This document shows positions 1 through 11,058 of a DNA stretch of 64,000 nt, piece by piece. Under the pieces are notes generated by a model, which was not told where the DNA came from, ran no database searches, and was given only the letters and a program-made list of their open reading frames with translations. The position numbers and the translations under genes were made by a program. Source of the stretch: Flammula alnicola (Eukaryota > Basidiomycota > Agaricomycetes > Agaricales > Strophariaceae); assembly GCA_015499995.1 (NCBI GenBank), contig JADNRV010000003.1, positions 496,001 through 560,000 on the forward strand, in the 5' to 3' direction. The stretch's first letter is position 1, and each line of letters begins with the position of its first letter.

Positions 1-662
1 CCTCCGTACATTGAACCCATGTAGGATGGTCGTTGCTGGACTATAAAATTATTTTTAAAAATTGATTTCCGAAAGGAAAGATGATCTATAAGCATACATT
101 CAGGACCTCCAGGTATATTCTGCTGCAGAGGAGACGGGGATGAGCTCTGCTGAGGAGCATTGCTAAATTCAGCCGCCCATGCAGATTTGGCAGACTCTTC
201 GTAAGCCCGCATCTGTTGTTGTTGCTCCAGTGCCCAAGCTTCGCTCAGTCCAGGTCGGGCGTTCATTTCATTCATCCTCATGAGTTCTGGGGGGTATTGC
301 ATGGAAAATCCGGGGGTCATTCCATGTGATGAGGAGCCCCCTTCAAAGAATTGACGCGCAAGAGCAAGGTCTTGTTCATTAGCCGGAATGGACGATGAAC
401 TTCCAGGAAGTTGGTGAAGCTAAGATCATTACGATGAGTCGAATGAGGCGATTTCCGGAATGACAATCATAGCACATACCCGAGAGCTAGATGGACCAGA
501 TATCCTGTCCTATTAAACATGTTCAATGTCGTGTGGTCTTCAAAGTGGACCAAAGCTTACTTGTTGAAGACTGCGGTCGCCTTCGGTGTGCTTGAGCACT
601 TGGGAGAGTGGATTTGCTGGAGTTGCGCATTCGGACCCAGAGATCAGGCCTTGGAAAGACAT
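1..662 (-). CDS. PEX5: PEX5, peroxisomal targeting signal 1 receptor (N-terminal part, cut by window edge)
   Basis: This gene encodes the cycling receptor that binds C-terminal SKL-type signals and docks cargo at the peroxisome membrane. The start at 662 opens MSFQGLISGSECATPANPL, which places the conserved near-N-terminal cysteine (Cys12 here, the monoubiquitination site in the family) in its usual context. It is followed by the family's DRSLQQ segment. Exons read 662-561, 509-480, 419-98 and 40-1, with GT-AG introns and consistent phase. The second exon is only 30 nt and supplies DRISGPSSSR, completing the usual DRSLQQDR stretch. Further on come EQDLALARQFF and a WAAEF box of the WxxxF/Y type that binds PEX14/PEX13. 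The TPR cargo-binding half lies beyond the window. The function call is secure; only the N-terminal third can be checked. Confidence 0.93.
480..509 (-). other. PEX5: 30-nt microexon of PEX5
   Basis: This short exon is flanked by TAG on its 5' side and GTATGT on its 3' side. It encodes ten residues, DRISGPSSSR, and keeps phase 0 between the neighbouring exons. It is supported by the conserved DR after SLQQ in PEX5 proteins. Gene predictors commonly skip exons this small, and skipping would still leave the frame open. Confidence 0.8.
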
Positions 663-1832
663 TTGAGAGGAAACCGGGAGAGCCAAAGAAGTTCAAAGGA
701 CGAATGATGGTGGAGCAAGAGGTGAATAAGCGTCGTCCTCAGTGACCGGAGATGCGCAAGTATGCGGGGTTAAGCCAGTCGGTCCGGAGGTTGCCGGAAA
801 GTGATAATTACATATGATTAATGATTTCCCGTTTGGTGACCTCGTACCTCACCAGACATTCAAGGACCTTTCATTCTCTGGAAATTTGCGCTCGAGGCTT
901 ACTTACTTATACCACCAGCACGTCTTCCTGGAACTCAAGATACTTGCAAGATACTATCGTTTACTCGGTCACCGGTGCCAGTTGCTTGGTGAATTTTGTT
1001 AGATAAAAATGGATAAAAACCACATTTCTGGCTAGTATCACACCAAAAAATGGATTCAGACCCATGTCAGAAGTATATAGGAGTCTAGGACCGTCCGAGA
1101 TGTTATGTAGATCCGTGAATGCACCGGTGCCAAAGGAACATATGGAGCAAGAGACGAAAGCAAATATTTGGAGAAGTACTAAGCTCGAGCTCCTCGGAAA
1201 CACGTATGTAACCTCGAGAACATTTATTAGGCATCAGAAAGAGTACATAATTCGCCATCCTATGTCATTTTTATAAATCGATACCTCAGTCGAAAGCGAG
1301 CTCGAGGGCAATTATTCAAGCTTGTAAGCGGCTAGTAAGATCAGAATCATTGTCTCCCTTGATTTCTGTTAATCGAATTTGCAGTAGTTCGAGCCTAACT
1401 GTAAAGTGACGTGTTCAAATTGAAAGCGAGCCGAGTCGATATGGATTTGCTTTCCACGACGAGGAGGCTAGAGTCGACGGAGGGTTAGGATGGTTGTTGG
1501 GTCCTTGATTAATCGATTTCCGAATTGACAAGGCTTCATCCTTCGGTGTTGGATCTTTGATCAACATGGCATAGTCTATGTAGGCGCGAATGGGAAATAA
1601 GTACATTGCCACTTGGTGGTGAAAGATTCAAAGATTCTGATTCAGAACTGCGAGAAACGCCATCACGTGACTGTCGCGTTGGTAGAATGGAGGGGTTGTT
1701 CTCACGGGAGTGTTTGTTGAATGCCACTCTTCTTGCCCTCTGCCACAACCCTCCTTTTCGTTTTCCCGTCCCATCGTCCCTCTTGCGAGCTAGCAAAGGC
1801 CTGCTTGGTTAAAGCTCATCGTGAATAGCATA
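663..1832. promoter_or_regulatory. Shared upstream region of PEX5 and BUD4; no gene seen
   Basis: This is 1.17 kb between two divergent starts. It must hold both promoters and 5' UTRs. Short open frames here (for example 961-1203 and 1536-1796) resemble no family and carry no splice context. Pyrimidine-rich tracts precede the BUD4 start around 1730-1790. Confidence 0.5.
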
Positions 1833-4800
1833 ATGACGTCCCGCAAATCTCCCTTGCGCGACCGTTTACTATCAAATTCTCCGGATCCTATCAAGTCGTC
1901 TATCTTGCGCGAGTCTGGTATGGGTTGGAGCTCCTCCTCGACAAACCCGATCCCTTCTTCTGGAAGTGCTGGCTCTATTACTTCACCGCTTCGCATAGCC
2001 AAGCGAGATTCTCCTGGACGCCCCAAGGGTCCCGCTGTAGCCCGTCGCACTTCTTCTAGTTATCGCCATGTCCATACGAACAACCTGGTCTCCAAGTCTC
2101 CCTTCAAGTCCCAGATACCCACCCCATCGACGCCATCATCAAGGCCCCCCCTCTCGTTTCCGACTAGGCGGGTTTCTGGAGAGAAGCGACCTCGGCCATC
2201 GTCCATGCATGAACTTGCAGAGACCGAGAACGATCGTCCATTTGCCCTCAAGAGGGATCGCAAACAAAGCACGACTTTCCAAGGCTTGCTTGAGAAAGAA
2301 CCCGTCAGCAAGAGCCCCTTCAAACTTCACCCGCACGGCCCCCCGTATGAGGCGAAACCTCCGCCGCCCCCGATACCTCTCATTTACGATAAGCCCCGTC
2401 AATCTTCCACACCGCCTGGCTCATCATTCATTCAGCCTCCTACTTCACCTCCAAACAAAGGCCCATCTCCAGGGCGCTCTTCTCTCGTTTCTAGGCGAAT
2501 GCATGGTCCTCGCCTCAGCGGCGGAGCCAAGCGCGAACGAAGGAAGACTGTCACCTTCTATGAGCGCTGTGATGTTCTCGAATTTGATCGTGAAGACGAT
2601 ACCGAGGAGGAAGTATTCCAAAGTGCCGACGAAGAAGACCACGACGAAGACCATGACGACTCTAATCATGAACCACAAAGGGAAGACAACCCATTCATGA
2701 GCCCTACGCACACCAATAGCAACCAAGATGAAGTAATGGAAGACGATGCATCATATGAAAGCATACAGCTTTCGGACGCCGGGTTGAACCCTTCGGTTCC
2801 TTCCCTCCTGTCCGATCCAGATGCGAGCATAACTGGCATTGTCGAGGAAATGTTTTTCTCTTCCACTGCCGCTAATCTTCTTTCCGAAGTTAGCATGACC
2901 TCCATGACCTCGAACGCGAGCACCCCTCCACGACATAACGACATTCCTACTGATCTCGAAACAGAAGACGGCGTTCCTTTCGGCAGAAGTCATCACGTTG
3001 ACCGATTTTTGCAACACCACCAACAGCAGTCTCCTCATGTACAACAACCTCCCCACTTTTCTCCACACGGATCATCACCTTCACAACACACTTCGCCCCT
3101 TCATCATCAAAGCCCTTCGGCCTACCCGCAGGCTTTCAATCTGCCGACTTATGCATCCCCTCTTGGTCCTCCTGCCACTCCTCCCCGTCGCTCCCCAGCC
3201 GTACGTCACAGCACGCCGCCACTTGGTCGGTCAACGCACCTGGAAAGAATCCGCAAAGCACGCGAGGAAGAGAAGGAAGAGGAGAACGTCGAGGATGTCG
3301 TCAAATTGCCCGTCAGCCCGTCGCCAATGAAGAAAAGACCTGGCGATACGGATCTTCACGACGAAGGGTTGATACCCAGATTCGATCTAAGAACAGGTAT
3401 GTTAGTTTATTGACTTAAATGTTAAGCAGATTCTCATTCTCACTATCAGGAAACGAGCCCGAGCCCGAATTAAACCGTAGCGCAAATATCCCCATCGACC
3501 CTTTTGCTCCTCAACTGCAAGATGAACCTATGCTTTCGGAACTCAAACAGCAAGATAACCTAGACGCCGAATCAGATTCAATGGATGCAGTGAATGTGTC
3601 CAACGGAAACCCCGACGTCAGTATATCGGCTCTTGCGAAGGAACGCGACTCCGATGAGGTAAGGAATATCTTTTGGTGTTACTGACGCTCTCTAACACGA
3701 ATTGAATTTTAGGTATTACAAAATCTCGAAGTAACTCCGGAGCCCAGAGCCAGCTCGCATCTACGAGATAGTGTTGAACGCAAGTCGCCTCCGTTGTCGG
3801 ACTATCATTCGGCGCTCTCGCGGCGCATTATGTCACCTGCATCGCGCTCTACGTCTCCATTACTTTCTGTCGGCTCTGGTACTCAGCCTTTGGTTAAAAC
3901 TTCCAGTCGAGAGCGAATCTCTAGGGAAGAGGTTCAGCGGAGACTTATGAATCAAAGGAGTCCTGGTAGCCCTGGCATGGACAAGGACCTTCGTTCGTCT
4001 CTTCTGCGCGGACAACCTGTGTTTTCCATCGAGCATGTGGACCAACCGGGCGATCAGAGCAATCGTCAATCTCCGGCTTCCATATCTGACAAGGACAGAG
4101 ACAGATTGTCTGTCCTAACGACTCAGACCGACTTTAGCACCGAGACTGCCATTGTTGAGACGGCTGAGAAGAAGACCCTCGGTATGTCAACGTTAGGAGG
4201 ATCGACTAAAGACGGCGAGAGCGAGTTTGGATTATTTGAGCCTGGGCATAGGCTCCAGTTCGACTTTGGCAGCAAGTTCAGTCTGGGAGGACTGGGTCTT
4301 CCGAACGTAGACGTTGACGAGAAGGCCAGCATCGACTCGCGTGATAGTTTGGGAGTAAATATGCAGAAAGGACACAGGGCGGCCAGTATCGAAAGTAGCG
4401 GTTCAGGGATGAAGATGGGAGACGTTGACGTTGATATGGATATGAAGAGTGCCCTTGATAGGCTAATGGAAGACGTTGCGGGCGCCGGCGCACAAGCAGA
4501 CGACTCGATGATGACTGACGAATACGACGAATCTTACGAACAATCCCAATCTCATGAAGACAATACCCCCTTGTCCGGTCGTCCGAAAATCATGGAACGC
4601 GCCGCTACGGATTCTGTTCTCCTTCAGCAGAACGAAGCGGACGGTGTTGTGAGCCGGAGTGTTAGTGGAGCTTCAACCATCACGTTACCGCCACCTCCGG
4701 TTCCTCCAAAGGACAACATCAAGAACCGAGAACAGATGATCCTGGAGAAGAGACGAGAGGCACGTCGTTTCGAGGAGGAGGAAGCCATTGACTTCCAGTC

Positions 4801-6730
4801 GCCTCGGCAGAATGCTCAGCAAAAATTGGGTGTTGGAAGGCCCAGTCGGCGAAGGAGCATGAGTACCAGCGATGCTGAGGTCTTGGGAGGTGGGGCGAAA
4901 AGGAGGGGCGATGCTTTACTTGATATCATAGGCGAGCAACTCGACGATGGCCCTCTTTCCGATAGCATCGACAAGGAGTTGCAAAAGTTTGTGGATGCTC
5001 CGCGCAAAAGCGTAAGTGACAGAGTCATGATTGTGTGACTGATCGTGCTAGACATCACCTTTTACAGAAATATCATGTTCGCGAACGCGCAGGAACCATT
5101 TATGCGTCTTCGTCAGATGAAAAGGTTTCTCATATGGCTGGTCCTGGCGACGTCAACGCCGGAAGGGCGTGGAGGACAGTTAGACGACCTTCTGACATGG
5201 TGCATTTTGTCTTGTTTTACTTGATAGATATACTGAAATTTTTTGCAGAACGAGTATGCAAACAAATTAAAGAATACCGTGCTCAAGAGAAAGGGAAGGC
5301 TTATGGCAAAGTCTTTGTCAAAGGTAGGATACACTACTGGTCTGTCGACAAAATTCTAACAAATCCTGATTTAGTCCTCGGGATCAGAGGGATGAATCTG
5401 CCCTTGCCTGAGCCACCTACTGTGGTCACTTGCACACTCAATAATGGTATCCATTTGTGACCACTCCAGAATGTCAGCTATCCTCGGACTGCCGCATTGA
5501 ACAAGAATTCGAACTGTGCGTGACATTTATTTATTTTCTTGTCTGGATCATCTAATGATGAGCCCATTAGCATCGAACACAGCAAGTTGGAGTTCACTTT
5601 AACCTTGAAAGTCCGTCGAGACCCGCATATAATCACACAATTCAAGGCTCTCGCACCTTCTGCACCCACCGTCGCTCCTGCTCCTCGACCCCCTCCTCTC
5701 GTCCAAGCTCCGTCGAAAAGCAGCGGAATGCGCAGTTTCTTCTCGTCTTCCCCAAAAAGACCTCAAAGGAGAAGATTGTCATTCAGCCTCCTCCACCTGT
5801 TCCACAAGCTCATCCTCAGCCTCCGCGGCGTCTTCCAGAAAACCTTGCCCGTCATCTTAAGCCAGATGGCACACTTGCCCGCGCATTCATCTCATTCAAA
5901 GATATTGCATCCCGTTGCGATACTCGTCTGTTTGAAACAAGCTACCCTCTCATCGGTCAACGGGTAGAATTGGGTGGCAAGTTCTCGACATTGGAAGTTG
6001 GCGAGATCGTTCTCCAACTGTTCAGGTTACCACCATTACCTGGAATACCACAAGATCAACTTCCTCAAAGTCTAGAGGAATGCCACCGCGGACTGCGCCA
6101 CATCAACTGGCACAAGGTAACCTATTTCAAGGTACCCTTACGCAAAGTGGAGGAGACTGCAGCGTGAGTTTTTCTCCGTGGAGTTCCATTATAAGCATCT
6201 CTAACTCGGTTCCTCTCAGACCTGGCGTCGCCGTCAACTAAGGGTCATTGGTTCAAATTTAGTGGCTTTCAACGACGTAACAAAGAAAGCTACAGCCACT
6301 ATTGACTTGAAAAAGGCCATCGCCGTTGAAGATGATCAAGAGGCACGCAAAAATGCGACGAGCCCCGCGTCTGCCGCCCGAGCAAGCAGATATGCTGACG
6401 AATACGATGGTCTCTACGGTGTTGAAAGATCATTTCGTCTAATCTTTCCACAAGATCAAGAGATCATTTTCTTCGCTGATACTGATGAGGAGAAGGCAAA
6501 ATGGTAAGTGAAGCCCTGCACTAGAGACACTGTTCGATGCTGATCATTTCTCCGAACATAGGCTTGAGGTGCTTCGTGCTCTTGTTGGTCGCATTCCTCC
6601 ACACCCATTATGGGCAGAGCTTCTCTGGCAGCGGCAAGAAGAACTCTCTAAGCGCATGGCCGCGGCACAGCATTCCTTCCCCCAGACTTCCCCTCTTATT
6701 GATCCCTCAAGACGCCTGCAGCAGCGTTGA
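1833..6730 (+). CDS. BUD4: BUD4/anillin-like septum-site protein with C-terminal PH domain (four apparent 1-nt frame breaks)
   Basis: This gene encodes a large scaffold that links septins and the contractile ring at the bud neck or septum. The N-terminal ~1,000 residues are Ser/Pro-rich and disordered. They are followed by a conserved block (IYASSSDEKVSHM, DVNAGRAWRTVRRPSDM), an anillin-homology/C2-like part (VLGIRGMNLPLPEPP, TCTLNNGIH, RIEQEFEL, LEFTLTLKVRRDPH) and a PH domain ending FFADTDEEKAKWLEVLRAL. Exons: 1833-3396, 3450-3658, 3713-5011, 5068-5199, 5249-5323, 5375-5515, 5571-6163, 6220-6503, 6562-6730. The frame at 1821 opens with GTG; the first ATG is 1833. Conserved blocks change frame by one missing base at 5260-5262 (AAA), 5454-5456 (TTT), 5754-5758 (A5) and 6131-6132 (GG). 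Apart from these the gene is well conserved. They may be assembly errors or real lesions. Confidence 0.85.
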
Positions 6731-7659
6731 GTAGACTGTTTTGAACGCTTTTCTTGTACCATACGTCACGTATATGCTATTCCAGGTTCTCTCAGATTGC
6801 TTTCGCATGTTAACTTTTTCTTTATTATGTTCGATCTTACACTACTTCCCTGATCAAATTCCAATGACATGTATTGTGCTACAAAAGACCTATGCATATA
6901 TGCTCAACTAGAGTAAGGTCCAATTCATCTTTTCTCATTGTTGGGTTAGCTATACTTATGTGCTTCTTAAACTCAGATGTGTTTCTCGCATCAATTTATC
7001 ATTAGGCCTGAATGTTCGGGTGAGCCCAGCCTGCAGCAAATCGTTGTCGAAGGGGGATTATTGCGAGCGAAGCGAGCAATCATTCTCTAAGAGTAGGGCG
7101 GACAAACAAAGCCAAATGTCCTTCCGAAACAGAGGCCTGTGGGCCTTATTCGTTTCATATCTCTCTCGACCAGCGTCCTCCAACGACATATGCACTTCGA
7201 AGTTCGAGTCCAATGAGTGCTAGGCTGCTGGGTTGCGTCTGCAACTCTCATCGAAATCAACGTTCCTGACTCAAGCATAGTACAACTTTCTCCAAAGCTT
7301 TATCAACGAGCTATTTTTACAAGGTTAATAATAATCGTCATCTCCGATGAAGGGATGCGCAGTCATCGCGATTTCAGGTCTCCGTGTCTCTGCCTTTGTG
7401 CCGGGAGTTGAGCTATTATATGCCATCGCTCTGATGCTATTGTGATGAAACGATCTGATAGGCCGCGCCTTCGACAGAGAACCCTTGCGGCAGTTTTCTC
7501 TAGTCGACCCGACTCTGTTTCGTCCAGAATCTTCCCTGGGTGCCTGTCTCCAGAATCCATAACTTGTACGAAATTTGGCTCCGTGTATTTCATCCTAGAA
7601 CTCGTGACGATCGAACTCTTCTTGCTTCAATAAACGAAACCATCCTTGTCGCTCCGTTC
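6731..7659. other. Intergenic; BUD4 3' region and one copy of a short dispersed repeat
   Basis: No coding signal was recognised. The first ~200 bp are AT-rich and probably the BUD4 3' UTR. A short repeat shared with 24007-24094 lies at 7055-7131. The remaining open frames are short and lack any family resemblance. Confidence 0.5.
7055..7131 (-). repeat. Short dispersed repeat, copy 1 (inverted relative to copy 2)
   Basis: Read on the minus strand, this segment shares TGGCTTTGTTTGT followed by CGCC, then a TAGAG block and ATTGC...CTCGCAATAA, in the same order and spacing as 24007-24094. Similarity over roughly 75-90 bp with scattered differences suggests two old copies of a small non-coding element. 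Confidence 0.6.
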
Positions 7660-9145
7660 ATGCTCCTCCCCCTGGCTCTCGATGGTTCCCGAAGGTTGCT
7701 GGACCTATCTATTCTCCATTCTCTTCTTCTTCAGCTCCAGGTGCTATAGCTGTAAATCGGAGTTCAGGTTTGCCCCTTTCCACGGTACAGCTTACTGTGT
7801 TTGAACCTGCGTGCTTAACTCGCTTTGACCTAGTTGCGGCGCTAGCTTTCCTTGTCTGGGACATCATAATTACTTTAGATGATGAGGTACATTGCTCCTC
7901 CTTTTTACCACCCGCGCAATATGTTTGACAAGAAAACAACAAAGGTTACTCTCATATGGCCGTGAGTGTTCTCAACAAAGGCAAGCAAAACAATGCTGAC
8001 GTCTTCAGTCAAGAGTGGTCTTTTATGAAATGTGTCTATTTCTTCGTCCGATACATACCTATGATGGTTCAGATGTGCGTATATCTGGCATCTATATCAC
8101 AACGTACAGTGCTAAAAGCTTGTGTCATTCTTCTTTTATTTGCAGACCCATGTTACTGGTTGGCTCAGAGCTATCTCCACACTTCCACTTCAGTCCTCAC
8201 GACTGTTATATTTGGCAAGTATACCAAGGCATCGCAGCTTTTTTTATTACTATGGCCATCGATTGGATTCTCATTTTGCGAGGTATAAGTTTCTTTGGTA
8301 ACGGAATAGCTATGCATTGACAGATATGTATTTAGTGGATGCACTGTACGGCCAGCGTCGTGCTATCCGTTGCGTCGTTGGAGGACTTTACGTCTGCGAA
8401 ATAGTTGGTATGGCTGTTGGACTTGCCTTGGCCTTGCCAGGTGCCAAACTCGACAATATTTGTGTCGTTGTGGCCATGCCTCGTGCATTAATAATATGTG
8501 GGTCAGTCATGTTCTATGAATGCTTTCAAAGAAAGCGCCGTGAGTCTCATGTTGCATAAACTGATTTTCTCCTTTCTCCCTTGCTTTTACTTGCATATTT
8601 AGGATTTCTCCTATAACCTTCCAGACCTTTCTCTTCTCCCTCACTCTGTATAAATTTCTGCAAGCCATTAAGGATGGTTGGAGAAATATCCCAATCGTTG
8701 TGTTACTGATGCGCGACGGAACGTGGGCATTCTTCATATTGCTTTGTGAGTTGTGTTTCTCCAAAACCGTCGTCCTACTTAAATCTTGTTATTTAGTTCT
8801 ATATGTCGGAGAGATCGGTTTATATGCTTTAGCTAACACTGCTTTTACGGGAATTCTTTTTGGGTAAGATGCCTTGAAATTTCAATGAGACGCACTGCCT
8901 CGCTCACACCTCCACTCTTGTCGGCATTTGCTAGTTGGCTGTTATCAATCTCTTCATTTTGTGTAAGTTGATTTTTTGATGATTTGACGAGGGTCCTATT
9001 GCTAACGCTTTCACCCATTCAACCAGGGCTATCGTATCCTCCTCAATCTTAAAAGTTTCGCAGAAACACAGATGGCACTGAGCGACAATCGACTGGCATT
9101 CAGTTTGGTACTCAAAATGTGCAGTCCAATTTGGATACGTATTAA
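7660..9145 (+). CDS. DUF6533-like multi-spanning membrane protein, copy A (frame breaks)
   Basis: This is a hydrophobic, probably seven-helix protein of unknown function, from a family heavily expanded in mushrooms. Readable exon blocks in order: YSPFSSSSAPGAIAVNRSS, VAALAFLVWDIIITLDDE, EWSFMKCVYFFVRYIP, MLLVGSELSPHFHFSPHDC then YIWQVYQGIAAF, RRAIRCVVGGLYVCEIVGM, FQTFLFSLTLYKFLQA, LLMRDGTWAFF, LYVGEIGLYALANTAF, GYRILLNL, and a tail TGIQFGTQNVQSNLDTY ending in TAA at 9143. About eight short GT-AG introns join them. The start at 7660 only connects if one base is missing in the C5 run at 7668-7672; the tail likewise needs one base at 9064-9066. Copy B downstream is a tandem paralogue sharing blocks such as HFHF.PHDC. 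The start is the least certain part. Confidence 0.65.
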
Positions 9146-11058
9146 TAGGAATTGTTCCTCGCCTTCAGAATGACCAGCGCGCGCGTTTCAACTTTCCGAA
9201 GTCTGCACTATCCTTGGACAGCGATACCTGCGACGATCGTGCCACTTGTGTGACAATGGACATGCCGAATTCCAAAAGCAAAATATCAAATTTAAATACC
9301 TATCGGCCACTGCTTGACCTTCGAGTTCCCCCGCAGGCCCAGGATCAATGATGATCTTCGTGCTTCTTCGTGCTTCAGATTAGGAGCAAGTATATTTGAG
9401 ATTCGTGACAAAGTGAAGGTAAGTAACACGCTTCTAAAAATGTGAGTCGAACGCCAATTGATTGTCATTTCTTGCTATAGACAGCTCTGATGAGAAATTC
9501 GGCATGTCACCATCGAGAAAAAGGACCGCTATCGCATTTCCGGTTTTTCTTTCGTTCTTGAGCGAGGACCTCAGGTCCACATGCACACACCAGCAGCGTG
9601 CTTTTGTAATTGTTTTGTGTCGGACATGCTTTTGTGGCAAAGGCGAGAGGCAGTGAACTGTCCATGCTCCGATGGTGTTGGGATGGGCTGGTATGACCAA
9701 GGCATGACGGCATGACTATCCAGAAAAGCAAGAAGTTATCAAGCTTCTCCCGAGGTCTTGATGTCTTCCGAGTCATTGGCATATCTTTTTTTATTCGTTC
9801 GGCCACGGTCCTATGATAATAGTTTGATATTCCTCAAATTGTAGTCGCGACCATAATTTGCAACTGGCCACGGTCCATCCGGCCTATTAAGCAGATGCTT
9901 GAGCGCGCACCGCACACTGGCATTTATACATTTTGGCATGCTAAGCTGTCATTTGGTCGTTTTCGTGTTACAACGAGTCGAGGCAAAGAAGACAGAAGCC
10001 TGAGCATTCTTTCTATTGTTAGACACAATGAACTGTTTCAGGACGAATGCAGGAGTTGTAATTTGGATCATTGAAGAGAGATCATCACGATCGATTGTAT
10101 TGGATTTGCAGGCGTCCGTTGGTGAAATGAGCATTCACCAACAATCTGGCTCTACAATGTCTACATACTTCTGGTTATTGCGAATGGCTCTCCAGCGTCC
10201 AATGGCCACACGCCCAGACTCGCCACAGTGAATTTTGAGCCCTTAGACGATTACCTATGGTAAAGTAGGGCCGTGCAGTGATGACTGCGCACTGTGCGAT
10301 ATCGTCGATCGCAAGCTACTGATCTTCAACCATCTTGTCAAGTTCACCGAACTTGCCATACTTTTACCACCCCCATCCCCATGGTGAATCCAGCGCCCAA
10401 AGCAACTGTGGGCGTCATGCGTCTAGTAGATCTGCCATTTGCCTGGGGAGCCACAATCCGTTCTGAGAGGTTTTTTGACGCATTCATCAGTCATCATTTT
10501 CATAGGTGATCTGCTCTTCAGCTTCGCTGCGGAGTAACACAATACAATATCCACGCAGAACCCACCGTCAAGTTAGGACCACCCAACTGGGTGTAGACAA
10601 ACACAGTACAAGGTCGCAACAGTCATGGCGGGAACTCGAACCATGCTATTCCGGCCGGGCGCCGCCTGCAGGGAGATAATGAGGCTCAAGGACTGTCGAG
10701 CTCCTGGCGACGTTATTTTAAAGTTCAACGATGGTGTGAATGTCGTGAAGCCTCGGCCAGAAGTTTCCTTATAGGTTCCGGATATGCGCATCTTCTTCTG
10801 CCTTTACACTAACCTTTGCATTCCAGCATCACTCCGTTTCAAAGCTAAGCCGTGTCGATCCAATAGTACTTATTGCAAGTCGCGGGGAATCAGCATTTAG
10901 CATCACTATCACTCGATAAGCAGGCGCTCAGGGATCAGAAGCCAATCACCGCATCGACGTTTGGATATATATCCGTGACATCGACAAAACGGCCACTCCA
11001 GTACCAACCTATTCTACTCCCCAGTGAATGTGGGCGACTATAAGTGGCCCTGCCTTCT
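9146..11058. other. Intergenic between the two DUF6533-like genes; nothing recognised
   Basis: This is 1.9 kb with only short, unrelated open frames. A small direct repeat, CTTCGTGCTTC, occurs twice in tandem near 9357-9378. I see no tRNA, no element ends and no conserved protein. Confidence 0.45.

Noticed and set aside
5035..5460. Continuous 141-codon frame through the BUD4 exon 4-5 region
   Set aside because: It runs through a good GT-AG intron (5200-5248); the residues in between (VHFVLFYLIDILKFF) are not part of the conserved family, and NEYA after the acceptor fits the family better, with a one-base contraction following.
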